From: Aestuariibaculum suncheonense
GTDB taxonomy: Bacteria > Bacteroidota > Bacteroidia > Flavobacteriales > Flavobacteriaceae
Length of the DNA: 64,000 nucleotides
Assembly (NCBI RefSeq): GCF_014596935.1
Contig: NZ_JACVXC010000008.1
Span: 62,001 to 126,000 of the forward strand
Direction of reading: 5' to 3'
The notes below the pieces were generated by a model, which saw nothing but the letters and a program-made list of their open reading frames with translations, had not been told where the DNA came from and did not search any database. Within the stretch, counting starts at the first letter, position 1; the number at the start of each line of letters is the position of its first letter. This document shows positions 8,304-18,093 of the stretch, in pieces. The position numbers and the translations under genes were made by a program.

Positions 8304-9698
8304 TTATTGATTTGTTTTTAGTATGTTTTTAACAAGTATTTTGTTAGCTACTTCAGGAAAAAGTTCCTCTACAATAAAAGCGTAATCTTCGTTGTGATCT
8401 AAGCCATTTTTAAGGTAAAAAACACCTTTATCTTCTTCATTTAAAGATAAATATAAGCCTGCTAAGCGATATTCTATTTCTGAATTTTCAGGATAAAATT
8501 CAATAGCCTGCTCAAAATTGTAAATGGCAGCTTCAGGTTCGCCTAATTTAATTAAAATATCGCCTCTTGAAAGCCAAGTATTTAGTTCGTAATTGCCTAG
8601 TTCTAAGGTTTTTTTGTAACCGCGCTCAGCTTCTTCTAAATGATTCAAGCGATGATTGATTTGCGAATATAATTTCCAGTAAACCACATTTTCAGAATCT
8701 ATGTTAATCGCTTTGTTGATGTAGTAAAGCGCTTTTTCATAGTCTCTTTTTTTGTTGTAAAAACGGGTTATGGCAATCCAACCTTTATCTAATAACGGAT
8801 CTTCATGAACTGTTTTGTAGTAGTACTGAACAGCTAATTCGTCATTTTTAAGCTTTTCATGACAGCTACCAATACGCAATAGAGCAAACGAAGTCGGGTC
8901 GTCTAATTCTAATGTAATGGAATAGTTTTCAATTGCTTCGTTAAAACGTTTTAGTTTTTCTAAAACTTTACCACGTTCTAAATAGGCGCCGACAAAAGTA
9001 TCATCAGAAATGATAGCAAAATCGTATGCCGCCAAGGCCTTTTTGTAATTTTTAAGATTGTAGTACTGTTTACCTAATTGATGCCAGGCAACTTCGCAAT
9101 ACGGATTTTTGTCTAAAAAGATATTTAAATACTCAATAGCTTCTTCAGTTTGATTTAAGAATTCAAAACAGTAAATCACGTTATAAAGTGCCGAGTAATC
9201 TTCAATATCTTCTTCTAAACACTTTATAAAACATTCTTTAGCTTTTTCAAATTCATCAAGAAAAAGGTATTCCATTCCTATAAGCGAATACAAATCTACA
9301 ACGTCATCAGTCAGTTCAAGTGCTCGTTTAAGTACATCAATAGCTTGTTGATGGTCGTCTTTTTTAGAAAAGATATTGGCTTTCTGGATGTAGATTTCTT
9401 CATTCATCGGATCCAGATTATAAAGTTCGTTAAGCAACGTGTCTGCTTCAACAAGTTTGTTTTCAAACACATAAACTTCAACTTTAAAAAGTCTTAGATT
9501 GACCGAGGTAGGATGTTGGTCTAAGCCAAGTTTGATAGCTTTTTTAGCCAAAGCTATTTTACCTTGATTCAGATAGTGATGAATGATGTTTTCAAATTCC
9601 TCTGAGTCAAAAAACAACACATGGTTTGTTTTTAACATCGACTCGAATTTGGTTAGAGGTAAATTGTTGTTTTCATCTTGACTAAACTCCATAGGCAC
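8304..9698 (-). CDS. Tetratricopeptide repeat protein
   Basis: A 464-aa soluble protein made almost entirely of TPR units of about 34 residues (for example AYLERGKVLEKLKRFNEAIENYSITLELDDP and the units around it), with no signal peptide or enzymatic domain. TPR arrays mediate protein-protein contacts. The second Met (MEFSQDENNNLP, residue 3) is an equally good start. It lies 27 bp upstream of the DUF368 pair in the same direction and may share their transcript. Its partner cannot be read from sequence. Confidence 0.85.
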   Translation of the reverse strand: MPMEFSQDENNNLPLTKFESMLKTNHVLFFDSEEFENIIHHYLNQGKIALAKKAIKLGLDQHPTSVNLRLFKVEVYVFENKLVEADTLLNELYNLDPMNEEIYIQKANIFSKKDDHQQAIDVLKRALELTDDVVDLYSLIGMEYLFLDEFEKAKECFIKCLEEDIEDYSALYNVIYCFEFLNQTEEAIEYLNIFLDKNPYCEVAWHQLGKQYYNLKNYKKALAAYDFAIISDDTFVGAYLERGKVLEKLKRFNEAIENYSITLELDDPTSFALLRIGSCHEKLKNDELAVQYYYKTVHEDPLLDKGWIAITRFYNKKRDYEKALYYINKAINIDSENVVYWKLYSQINHRLNHLEEAERGYKKTLELGNYELNTWLSRGDILIKLGEPEAAIYNFEQAIEFYPENSEIEYRLAGLYLSLNEEDKGVFYLKNGLDHNEDYAFIVEELFPEVANKILVKNILKTNQ

Positions 9699-9846
9699 AT
9701 TTGTAAAGTTCTACTACTATAAATTTAATGTTCTATTTTAATGATTAGCCGCCAAAACTTAAATGTTTTTAACAAAGTAATGAACAGCTAAGGAGTTTAT
9801 TTGTAAAATTAAGTTGTTTGTTGAGAGTTAGTCGTTTGTCGATGTT

Positions 9847-11031
9847 TTAGCTTTCAAGAATATCGTCTAAAATGGAAATTATTATAGAACAGCCTTTAAT
9901 TATCTCTTCTTCTGAAATGGTAAGTGGTGGCGTAATTCTTACTGCACGACCTTCGAACAGTAACCAGAAGAGAATTAAACCAGCCTCCTGACTTTTTAAA
10001 ACAACCGTATTTGCTATATCTGCAGATTGTATTATTGGAGCCAACATCAGACCTTTTCCTCGTATTTCTGTAATCAGTGGATGTACTAAAAGTTTTCTGA
10101 AAAGTTGTTCTTTTTGTAAAGCTTCAGCCATCAAATTGGTTTCGGTGATTTCCTTCAGTGTCGCTAAAGCCGCCGCTGCAATCACCGGATGCCCTCCAAA
10201 TGTGGTGATGTGTCCCATTTTAGGGTTGTCCATTAATAAATCCATATGTGCGGTTGAAGCAGTAAAAGCACCTATAGGCATACCGCCACCCAAACCTTTA
10301 CCCATAACCACAATATCTGGAATACAATTGTAATTTTCGAATCCGAATAATTTTCCAGTTCGACCAATACCTGGTTGAATTTCATCTAAAATAAGAACCG
10401 CGCCAACCTCGTCGCAACGTTTTCTAACTTTTGTTAAATAATCATTTTTGGGTTCAATAAATCCTGCGCCACCTTGAATGGTTTCGAGAATAACTCCAGC
10501 TGTTTTTGTTGTTATTTTAGTAAGATCATCTTCGTTATTGAATTCTATAAAACGAATGCCAGGTAATAGGGGTCTGAAGGCTTGTTTGCGTTCTTCGTAG
10601 CCCATAACACTCATAGACCCCATGGTGTTACCATGATACGCTTTTTTAGCAGCGATGAGTTCACTTCTACCTGTAATACGTTTGGCGAGTTTTAAAGCAC
10701 CTTCAATAGCTTCAGTTCCAGAATTGGTTAAATATGTTTTGTCTAATGGTTTAGGTAGGTTGTCAGCGATAAGTTTACACAAATCTATGGGGGCTTTTTG
10801 AATGTACTCCCCGTAAACCATAACGTGCATATATTTATCAAGCTGCTCTTTTATGGCATTTACAACTTTTGGATGGTTATGGCCAAGCGGCGTTGCAGAA
10901 ACCCCAGAAACAAAATCTAAGTAATCTTTGCCATTGGTATTATAAATATAACTACCACTAGCATGACAAATTTCCATAGATAATGGAAAAGGAGAAGTTT
11001 GTGCTTGATATTTTAAAAAGTCTTCTTTCAT
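9847..11031 (-). CDS. Class III PLP-dependent aminotransferase (acetylornithine/ornithine aminotransferase-like)
   Basis: A 394-aa fold-type I enzyme. It has DFVSGVSATPLGHNHP, TNSGTEAIEGALKLAKR (phosphate-binding loop), the LILDEIQPGIGRTG block and VVMGKGLGGGMPIGAF with the PLP-binding Lys at residue 245. These fit the acetylornithine/ornithine/4-aminobutyrate aminotransferase group. It is not next to arginine genes, so substrate cannot be fixed. It starts 6 bp after the OstA-like gene, so they are probably co-transcribed, an order I associate with Flavobacteriaceae. Confidence 0.88.
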   Translation of the reverse strand: MKEDFLKYQAQTSPFPLSMEICHASGSYIYNTNGKDYLDFVSGVSATPLGHNHPKVVNAIKEQLDKYMHVMVYGEYIQKAPIDLCKLIADNLPKPLDKTYLTNSGTEAIEGALKLAKRITGRSELIAAKKAYHGNTMGSMSVMGYEERKQAFRPLLPGIRFIEFNNEDDLTKITTKTAGVILETIQGGAGFIEPKNDYLTKVRKRCDEVGAVLILDEIQPGIGRTGKLFGFENYNCIPDIVVMGKGLGGGMPIGAFTASTAHMDLLMDNPKMGHITTFGGHPVIAAAALATLKEITETNLMAEALQKEQLFRKLLVHPLITEIRGKGLMLAPIIQSADIANTVVLKSQEAGLILFWLLFEGRAVRITPPLTISEEEIIKGCSIIISILDDILES

Positions 11032-11037
11032 ACTGAA

Positions 11038-13185
11038 TTATTCTTTTGATTCTGGTGTTTCTTGGATTTCTGTCACATTGGCATCTTTTAAAAAGACAAT
11101 TTCACTTGAATCAATACTACTAATTATAATCATTAAATCATCTCCATCATCTTGTTTTTTTCCTACTACTTCATATCGAACCCAATCTTGTGTTAAACTT
11201 ATTTTATTAGTTCCATAATACTCTCCATTATTAGACGATCGTCTTAGACCTATGATAATTTTGCCTTTACCTTTTAGAAAAATAGAGAATTTATACTTGT
11301 TTGGTTTAACAGATATCAATTGATAAATAAAACCAATATTGTATCCTTTTATCACGAGGTTTTTTGAAAAACTATCTTTTGAAAATTTTAATTTGAATTG
11401 TTTAGAACTGGAATCTTGAATTATATCAACCATAATAAGGTTTTTCTTCCATTTATCTGATAGGAAATCATTAGAAGATTGTAAAAGGTTACTTGATATT
11501 CCTTTTCCTGCCATATTAATCCTCTCCATCATTTCATCATTAAAGAAATCATCTTCAGGTATATAATCTTCAAGACCTTGGATTGTGGGAAGAATTAGTG
11601 GTGCATCTTCCTCAAATAAATCTTCCACTGTTTGCGGACGTTCATCTTCGCGCCAGTCAAAACCTTTGAGGTGTTTGTCCTTGTCAAGATATTTGGATTC
11701 TGGAGGTAGTGTGCCATCCACCTGATTAAATCTGGTATATTCTTCAATATCGCCATTAGCGAATAGAATAGAAATACTTCCGGATTTTGCTTTGTCAATT
11801 CCTACTAATTCCTGTTTGTCATTGCGGACGTAAAAAATAGATTGCGCATTTTTGGTAATATCAACAGTGCGTAATTGGTTTTCATCATCAAATTGTCCAA
11901 GTAACTTTAGTCCATTAATTTGGTTATAACCATCATCGCTTAAGGTGTCTTTACTGATGATAAATGCATTATTGAAAACAAGAAGCGAATCCAGTTTTTC
12001 TGTTTTTGTATTTGAAAACAGGTGAATGGTGTCGCCGGTCATTTGACTTTCGATATTCCACATAATTGGACGTCGTTTGGTGGAAAATTTATCCAGAGTT
12101 GCCAAACGATTTAAGTTGATAAGTTGCGTTAAACCTGTTTTTTGATTCGAGTGAATGGAATCGGCTTTTCCGCTTAAATCCGTTTTAAAAATTTTAGCGT
12201 TGTAATAGGCTCTTAAAATACGTTCGTCCGGTTTTCCTGTCACCATAATTTTATCGGCGTGCATGTATATCGAGTCATTCTCCTGTTTGGTTGCTGCTAA
12301 TGCCCGTTTTGTTATGAATAAGGAATCCTTTTCTTTAAAAACTTCGGCGTAATGCCCTTTAATAATGGTTTTGTTTATTGTGTCGGTAACCTTTATATTG
12401 TTGGTAGCCGAAGCAAAATTAATGTTATTATCGAAGTACAAACTATCTCCTTCAATAATACGGTTGTCGTAATCGATTCTGGAGTTTTTAACAGCGTAGC
12501 CTATTTTTTGTTTTACATTATAAAAACCTTTTTCACAGTAGGTTTTGCTGGTTTCGGTGACTATTGTTGAAGGACCATATAAATAGGCGTCTTCAGTATC
12601 TGAATAAAAATCGAAGTAATCAGAATTTATAACGGCATCATCACTTGTTAAAACTACATTTTCTGTAAAGCGATGTTTTTTTTCTTGCATTAAATAGCGC
12701 CCAACTTTACTAGTGATTGTACCCGATGTATCTACTTCAACTAAACCACCACTTTTATAAAATGCAACTTGATTAATTCGGTCGAAATACAATGTGTCGC
12801 TTGAAATAGTAGTATTTGGGTCTTTTAAAACGACTTCACCGCTTGCAAAAGCTAATTCAGAAATACCACTATATTCAATGTATTTGGCAGACATATTTAT
12901 GGTGTCACCCTGAATCATTTTTACATTTCCATAGGCTTCAATAAAATTTTCTTTCCCGTATCTAATAGCCTTATCACACCATAAATCTGTTCCGTTATGG
13001 TATAAATGAACTTGCTGAGAGTCGTCTCTTGTTAAAATCGTAGCTCCAGGATAATTTACTTCATCACGATTGAGTCTTCCAGAGTATTTAATATCTATTT
13101 GTCTTTTATCTTGAGCAAATACATTTAATGTAGCTAAGAAAGAAGATAAGAAGAGTAATAGGTATATAGGGTTTGAATTTTTCAA
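11038..13185 (-). CDS. OstA-like protein (LPS transport LptA/OstA_2 family) with extra C-terminal domain
   Basis: Secreted or periplasmic protein related to LptA/OstA, which bridge lipopolysaccharide transport. The frame is open to an ATG at 13272, but that start lies beside the purA terminator and gives an N-terminus with no signal. A TTG at 13185 gives KNSNPIYLLLFLSSFLATLNVFAQ after the start, a clean signal peptide, and a TAnnTTTG box sits 17 bp before it, so I prefer TTG (715 aa). Residues up to about 560 are OstA repeats (GNVKMIQGDTINMSAKYIEY, EGDSLYFDNNINFASA). The last 150 or so residues resemble a jelly-roll carbohydrate-binding module (YKFSIFLKGKGKIIIGL, LTQDWVRYEV), which is unusual here. 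Confidence 0.85.
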   Translation of the reverse strand: MKNSNPIYLLLFLSSFLATLNVFAQDKRQIDIKYSGRLNRDEVNYPGATILTRDDSQQVHLYHNGTDLWCDKAIRYGKENFIEAYGNVKMIQGDTINMSAKYIEYSGISELAFASGEVVLKDPNTTISSDTLYFDRINQVAFYKSGGLVEVDTSGTITSKVGRYLMQEKKHRFTENVVLTSDDAVINSDYFDFYSDTEDAYLYGPSTIVTETSKTYCEKGFYNVKQKIGYAVKNSRIDYDNRIIEGDSLYFDNNINFASATNNIKVTDTINKTIIKGHYAEVFKEKDSLFITKRALAATKQENDSIYMHADKIMVTGKPDERILRAYYNAKIFKTDLSGKADSIHSNQKTGLTQLINLNRLATLDKFSTKRRPIMWNIESQMTGDTIHLFSNTKTEKLDSLLVFNNAFIISKDTLSDDGYNQINGLKLLGQFDDENQLRTVDITKNAQSIFYVRNDKQELVGIDKAKSGSISILFANGDIEEYTRFNQVDGTLPPESKYLDKDKHLKGFDWREDERPQTVEDLFEEDAPLILPTIQGLEDYIPEDDFFNDEMMERINMAGKGISSNLLQSSNDFLSDKWKKNLIMVDIIQDSSSKQFKLKFSKDSFSKNLVIKGYNIGFIYQLISVKPNKYKFSIFLKGKGKIIIGLRRSSNNGEYYGTNKISLTQDWVRYEVVGKKQDDGDDLMIIISSIDSSEIVFLKDANVTEIQETPESKE

Positions 13186-13202
13186 GATTAAAAAGTTTGT
13201 AG

Positions 13203-13210
13203 CAAAAATA
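13203..13210 (-). promoter_or_regulatory. Putative -7 box for the OstA-like gene
   Basis: On the minus strand this reads TATTTTTG, an exact TAnnTTTG match, 17 bp upstream of the proposed TTG start and inside the frame of the longer ATG version. No clear -33 TTG is found at 19-21 bp. It supports the shorter gene model. Confidence 0.4.
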
Positions 13211-13282
13211 ACGATATTTCTAAAGTTTAATTGTTTTGGTACAAAAAACGCTCCAAAATATTTTAATAGCATCTATTAAACG

Positions 13283-13313
13283 AAAAAAGACCACTTAATA
13301 AGTGGTCTTTTTT
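13283..13313 (-). terminator. Rho-independent terminator after purA
   Basis: A perfect hairpin, AAAAAAGACCACTTA (13283-13297) against its complement (13299-13313), with A and T runs on either side. It separates purA from the OstA-like gene. Confidence 0.85.
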
Positions 13314-13336
13314 ATTTCGGAAAGAAATAAAATGAA

Positions 13337-14614
13337 TTATTTACTTCTGAAAATTGTTTGTTTTCTATCCGGTCCTACGGAAACGATAGTAATCGGAATT
13401 TCTAATTCTTTTTCTAAGAACTCGATGTAATCGTTTAATGCTTTAGGCATTTGAGAAGCATCCGACATTTCGGTTAAATCTTCTGCCCAACCTTCAACTT
13501 CAGTGTAGATTGGTTCTACATTTTCAGGGTCGATATTGTAAGGGAAATGTTTAATAACGTCTCCTTTATATTTGTAAGCGGTACATACTTTTAAGGTTTT
13601 AAAACCAGAAAGCACGTCACCTTTCATCATCATTAACTGCGTAACACCGTTAACCTGACAAGCATATTTTAAAGCTACAAGGTCTAACCAACCACAACGT
13701 CTTGCACGACCTGTTGTAGCACCAAACTCGTTACCAACACGGCTCATAGTCTCACCATCTTCATCGAATAATTCCGTAGGGAATGGCCCTGAACCTACAC
13801 GTGTAGTGTACGCTTTAAAAATACCGAATACTTCACCAATTTGATTTGGTGCCACACCTAAACCAGTACAAGAACCAGCAGCAGTCGTGTTACTTGAAGT
13901 TACGAATGGATAGGTTCCAAAGTCGATATCTAATAGAGACCCCTGAGCTCCTTCAGCTAAAATAGTTTTACCCAATTTTTGCGCTTGGTAAACGTATTCT
14001 TCAGAATCAATAAATGTTAATGTTTTTAAAACTTCGACAGCTTTGAAGAATTCAGCTTCTAATTCTTCTAAATTATATTCAATTTTTGCATCGTAAAACG
14101 CAATCATAGATTCGTGCTTATCAGCTAACGATCTGTAACGTTCTTGCCAATCACTTAATTCTAAATCACCAACACGAATACCGTTACGTCCGGTTTTATC
14201 CATGTAAGTTGGTCCGATACCTTTTAAAGTAGAACCAATTTTAGCTTTACCTTTTGAAGCTTCGCTAGCCGCATCTAATAAACGGTGCGTTGGTAAAATA
14301 ATATGTGCTTTGCGAGATATTACTAAAGATTTTTTGTAATCAACATTTTGCTCTGCTAATTTGTCTAGCTCGCCTTTAAAAATTACAGGGTCTATAACCA
14401 CACCGTTACCAACTAAATTAATAGTGTCTTCATGGAAAATCCCAGAAGGAATGGTATGTAAAACGTGTTTTTTACCGTTAAAAACTAAAGTGTGTCCTGC
14501 ATTTGGTCCACCTTGAAAACGCGCAATAATGTCGTAGTTAGAGGTAAGTACGTCAACAATTTTCCCTTTGCCTTCGTCACCCCATTGTAATCCTAGTAGT
14601 AAATCTACTGCCAT
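13337..14614 (-). CDS. purA: Adenylosuccinate synthetase
   Basis: PurA joins IMP and aspartate using GTP to give adenylosuccinate, the first committed step to AMP. The 425-aa length is standard. Motifs seen are LLGLQWGDEGKGKIVDVL (catalytic Asp and GTP P-loop), GPNAGHTLVF, GIGPTYMDKTGRNGIRVGDL, AEGAQGSLLDIDFGTYPFVT and TTGRARRCGWLD. It lies 12 bp after fur in the same direction, so they probably form one operon, ending at the hairpin at 13283-13313. Confidence 0.97.
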   Translation of the reverse strand: MAVDLLLGLQWGDEGKGKIVDVLTSNYDIIARFQGGPNAGHTLVFNGKKHVLHTIPSGIFHEDTINLVGNGVVIDPVIFKGELDKLAEQNVDYKKSLVISRKAHIILPTHRLLDAASEASKGKAKIGSTLKGIGPTYMDKTGRNGIRVGDLELSDWQERYRSLADKHESMIAFYDAKIEYNLEELEAEFFKAVEVLKTLTFIDSEEYVYQAQKLGKTILAEGAQGSLLDIDFGTYPFVTSSNTTAAGSCTGLGVAPNQIGEVFGIFKAYTTRVGSGPFPTELFDEDGETMSRVGNEFGATTGRARRCGWLDLVALKYACQVNGVTQLMMMKGDVLSGFKTLKVCTAYKYKGDVIKHFPYNIDPENVEPIYTEVEGWAEDLTEMSDASQMPKALNDYIEFLEKELEIPITIVSVGPDRKQTIFRSK

Positions 14615-14626
14615 TTTAAATATAAA

Positions 14627-15079
14627 TTATTTAGTTGCTTTTCTATTTCCGTAGAAATAAAGTGAATGATTATTAATTTCGATATCGAAAACTTCTTCGA
14701 TAGTTTTTTTGATAGACTGAATTCTTGGGTCACAAAATTCTATAACTTCTCCAGTATCGGTTAAGATTACGTGGTCATGTTGTCTATCGAAATATGATTT
14801 TTCGTAATGTGCTTGATTTTGACCAAACTGGTGTTTTCTAACCAAACCACATTCCAGAAGTAATTCTATGGTGTTATAAAGCGTAGCGCGAGATACACGA
14901 TACTTTTTATTTTTCATATTAAGGTACAGAGACTCAATATCAAAATGTTCTTTGTTATTGTAAATCTCTTGTAATATAGCATACCGTTCGGGCGTTTTAC
15001 GGTGTCCGTTGGTTTCTAAAAAGTTAGTAAAAACACTTTTTACTATTTCTTGATTTTTTGTCTCTGCGTTTGCATTCAT
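14627..15079 (-). CDS. Fur family transcriptional regulator
   Basis: A 150-aa winged-helix repressor of the Fur/PerR class. The DNA-binding half has [13 protein letters not shown] and [22 protein letters not shown], and the dimerisation half has [15 protein letters not shown] and [11 protein letters not shown]. The position where many Fur proteins have the structural-zinc pair CxxC reads LTDTG instead, so that site is missing and its sensing metal cannot be guessed. It sits between rel and purA, 26 bp after rel, with its own likely promoter inside the end of rel. Confidence 0.9.
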   Translation of the reverse strand: MNANAETKNQEIVKSVFTNFLETNGHRKTPERYAILQEIYNNKEHFDIESLYLNMKNKKYRVSRATLYNTIELLLECGLVRKHQFGQNQAHYEKSYFDRQHDHVILTDTGEVIEFCDPRIQSIKKTIEEVFDIEINNHSLYFYGNRKATK

Positions 15080-15089
15080 AATTTCGTTG

Positions 15090-15119
15090 CAAATTTACAC
15101 TTTTTTTACACTCTAGTAA
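15090..15119 (-). promoter_or_regulatory. Putative fur promoter
   Basis: On the minus strand TTA (15117-15119), then 19 bases, then TAAATTTG (15090-15097), a near match to TTG-N19-TAnnTTTG. It overlaps the last codons of rel, so fur-purA could be transcribed separately from rel. Confidence 0.45.
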
Positions 15120-17328
15120 CCTTATCTATACCATTAATTTTTCGAAGTTTTTCTAATAACTTTTTCAAGAGGGTATTGTTCTTGACGATTACGTTGATTT
15201 TTCCTGAGAAAATACCGTCGTGACTTTCAAAACTGATGCTCTTCATGTTAACGTGCATATTTTCAGAAATGATTTTGGTGACATCGTTTACTAGTCCTAT
15301 GTGGTCGATACCGGTAATAATAATCGTTGCTAAGAATTCCTGCTGCGAAGAATCAATCCATTTGGCAGGCATAATTCTATAGGCGTAATTCGATTGTAAA
15401 CTCAGGGCATTCGGACAGTTCTTCTTATGAACTTTGATGCCTTCTGAAACGGTTAAGAATCCAAATACATCATCACCAGGAATAGGGTTGCAACAGGTTG
15501 ATAGTTTGTAATCCAGTTTTTCTTCTTCCTTGCCAAATACCAGTAAATCATAATTAGAAGTAACTTCTTCTTTTTCTAATTCTTCCTTACTGATATGTGT
15601 TGGTTTTCTGGTAATTTTACTCTTAATGAAATTCATTAAGGTATTGCTTCTAGAGGATGCAAAATCCTTTAACATGGTATTGTCTATGGTGCCAATACCC
15701 ACGCGATAAAATAAATCTAAGCTGGTTTTAAGTTTAAAATAATTTACCAGTTCGTTTATAGAAGCCTCATTAAGCGTAATTTTTAATTGCTTTAGTTTTC
15801 GTTTAAGAAGTTCTTTACCATCTTCGCCAATTTGTTTTTTGTCTTCACGTAAGGCCGATTTAATTTTACTTCTCGAACGCGCCGTAGTGGCATAATCTAA
15901 CCAGTTTGCGGTAGGTTTTGCACTTTCGGAAGTTAAAATACTCACCTGATCGCCACTTTTTAGTTCGTAGCTCAAAGGTACCAGTTTACCATTGACTTTA
16001 GCTCCGCGAGTTTTCATGCCAACTTCGGTATGAATACTGAAGGCAAAATCGATTGGTGTAGCACCTTTTGGTAAAGATTTTAATTCTCCGGCAGGGGTGA
16101 AAACGAATATTTCTTTAGAATATAAGTTGAGTTTAAACTGTTCAACAAAGTCAACCGCATTGGTTTCTGGGTTTTCCAAAGCTTCCTGAAGTTTGTTTAT
16201 CCAATCTTCAAGGCTGTCTTCTTTTTCGTCTGCTTGTTTGTATTTGTAGTGAGCAGCGTAGCCTTTTTCGGCAATTTCATCCATACGCTCACTACGAATC
16301 TGCACTTCAACCCAACGACCTTTTGGTCCCATTACGGTAATATGAAGAGCCTCATAACCTGTGGTTTTAGGTGAGGAAATCCAGTCGCGTAAACGAATTG
16401 GGTTAGGGCGGAAGTGATCAGTAACGATGGAATAAATTTTCCAGGCCAGGAACTTTTCGTTAGCAGCATCACTTTTATAAATGATACGAATCGCAAATTT
16501 ATCGTAAACTTCATCAAATGTAACGCCCTGTTTAATCATTTTTCTTCTGATGGAAAAAATAGATTTTGGGCGGCCTTTAATCGTATAATTTAAGTGTTCG
16601 CGATCTAAGGTTTTCTTGATAACATCACTAAACTGTTCGATGTATAAATCCTGTTCTTCTTTACTTTCTTTAATTTTATGAAGAATGTCGAAATACACAT
16701 CAGGCTCGGTATACTTAAGACCTAAGTCTTCTAATTGGGTCTTTATATTGTACAGACCGATACGATGGGCCAGAGGGGCATAGATATATAAGGTTTCCGA
16801 TGCAATTTTTTCTTGTTTATCAGTACGCATCGAATCCATGGTTTGCATGTTATGCAAACGATCGGCAATTTTTATAATGATAACACGAACGTCGTCGTTA
16901 AGGGTTAAAAGCATTTTACGGAAGTTTTCCGCTTGAAGCGAAACATCCATATCTTTTTCTTTACTTAATGAGGAAATCTTGGTTAAACCAGCAACTATAG
17001 TCGCTACGGTTTTACCAAATAAACGCTCGATGTCCTCGATTTCGTAATCGGGACTATCTTCAACTACATCATGCAGTAAGGCCGCGGCAATTGATGTGGC
17101 ATCTAATCCAATTTCCTGAGCAACAATTTTAGCTACAGCAATGGGATGAAAAATATAGGCTTCGCCAGATTTACGTCGCTGATCTTTATGTCCGTCTAAG
17201 GCAACATCAAAAGCTTTACGAATTAATTTTTTATCGTCGTCAGTAAGTGTTGTGTAGCTAACTTTAAGTAACTCTTTGTAAGCCTTGGTTATGGCTGCAT
17301 TTTCTTTTTCTATTTCTTCCTCTGTCAT
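15106..17328 (-). CDS. Bifunctional (p)ppGpp synthetase/hydrolase RelA/SpoT
   Basis: A 740-aa Rel protein controlling the stringent response. The hydrolase domain has the HD motif in AAALLHDVVEDSPDY (about residues 60-190). The synthetase domain follows near 240-360 with GRPKSIFSIRRKM and YEALHITVMGPKGRWVEVQI. A TGS domain (EIFVFTPAGELKSLPKGATP) lies near 405-465, then a helical zinc-finger region with LSTCCNPIPGDDVFGF and a C-terminal ACT domain. Both halves look active because the HD and RxKS-type motifs are intact. It is 70 bp downstream of rdgB in the same direction. Confidence 0.96.
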   Translation of the reverse strand: MTEEEIEKENAAITKAYKELLKVSYTTLTDDDKKLIRKAFDVALDGHKDQRRKSGEAYIFHPIAVAKIVAQEIGLDATSIAAALLHDVVEDSPDYEIEDIERLFGKTVATIVAGLTKISSLSKEKDMDVSLQAENFRKMLLTLNDDVRVIIIKIADRLHNMQTMDSMRTDKQEKIASETLYIYAPLAHRIGLYNIKTQLEDLGLKYTEPDVYFDILHKIKESKEEQDLYIEQFSDVIKKTLDREHLNYTIKGRPKSIFSIRRKMIKQGVTFDEVYDKFAIRIIYKSDAANEKFLAWKIYSIVTDHFRPNPIRLRDWISSPKTTGYEALHITVMGPKGRWVEVQIRSERMDEIAEKGYAAHYKYKQADEKEDSLEDWINKLQEALENPETNAVDFVEQFKLNLYSKEIFVFTPAGELKSLPKGATPIDFAFSIHTEVGMKTRGAKVNGKLVPLSYELKSGDQVSILTSESAKPTANWLDYATTARSRSKIKSALREDKKQIGEDGKELLKRKLKQLKITLNEASINELVNYFKLKTSLDLFYRVGIGTIDNTMLKDFASSRSNTLMNFIKSKITRKPTHISKEELEKEEVTSNYDLLVFGKEEEKLDYKLSTCCNPIPGDDVFGFLTVSEGIKVHKKNCPNALSLQSNYAYRIMPAKWIDSSQQEFLATIIITGIDHIGLVNDVTKIISENMHVNMKSISFESHDGIFSGKINVIVKNNTLLKKLLEKLRKINGIDKVTRV

Positions 17329-17398
17329 ATCTTAAAAGTAACATAAAGAATATTAACAACCAATAGCAGTTCTGCTTTTTTTAGGTTGATTGTTGTGA

Positions 17399-17971
17399 TT
17401 ACGAATTTAAAAATTTAACCAGCTGCGCCACTGCATTTCCACGGTGACTTATACTGTTTTTAATGCTTAAATCGAGTTCGGCGAATGTCTCGGAATAGCC
17501 TTCGGGTTTAAAAATAGGGTCGTAACCAAATCCTTTTTCTCCATACTTTTCTTTGGTGATTTCTCCTTTACAAATACCGGTAAAGGTATGAAGTTTGTTT
17601 TCTAAATGCAGTGCGATTACGGTTTTAAACTGCGCTTGTCTATTGGATTCATTTTCTAAGATAGAAAGTAGTTTATTCATATTGTCATTTGCGTCACGTT
17701 GTTCACCGGCATAACGAGCTGAATAGACGCCGGGTTCACCATTTAAAGCTTCAACTTCCAAGCCAGTATCGTCTGCAAAACAATCGTAACCGTAATGGGT
17801 TTTTATGTATTCGGCTTTTTGAATAGCATTGCCTTCAATAGTGTTTTGACTTTCAGGGATATCTTCAAGACAATCAATATCCTCCAAACTTAATAGGGTG
17901 ATGTGCTCAGGAATTAAAGCTTGGACTTCTTTTACTTTGTTGAGGTTGTTGGTGGCGAAAACCAATTTCAT
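17399..17971 (-). CDS. rdgB: Non-canonical purine NTP pyrophosphatase (XTP/dITP diphosphatase, RdgB/HAM1)
   Basis: This 190-aa enzyme removes ITP, dITP and XTP from the nucleotide pool. It shows the family N-terminus [14 protein letters not shown], the central [34 protein letters not shown] and SHRGNA near the C-terminus. It is the first gene of the minus-strand run that continues into rel, fur and purA, and diverges from hpf. Confidence 0.96.
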   Translation of the reverse strand: MKLVFATNNLNKVKEVQALIPEHITLLSLEDIDCLEDIPESQNTIEGNAIQKAEYIKTHYGYDCFADDTGLEVEALNGEPGVYSARYAGEQRDANDNMNKLLSILENESNRQAQFKTVIALHLENKLHTFTGICKGEITKEKYGEKGFGYDPIFKPEGYSETFAELDLSIKNSISHRGNAVAQLVKFLNS

Positions 17972-18062
17972 ACGTTAAATTTTAGGTTCAAAAATAAGAG
18001 TATTACGATTAATTAGATTATATTACATGACAAAAATCAATATAATTTAATAACCATACTCT

Positions 18063-18070
18063 TAAATTTG
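18063..18070 (+). promoter_or_regulatory. Putative -7 box for hpf within a short dyad
   Basis: TAAATTTG matches TAnnTTTG. It sits inside TACTC(8 nt)GAGTA at 18057-18074. No -33 TTG is visible at the right spacing, so this is weak. Confidence 0.3.
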
Positions 18071-18093
18071 AGTATTAATAAAAACAATATATT

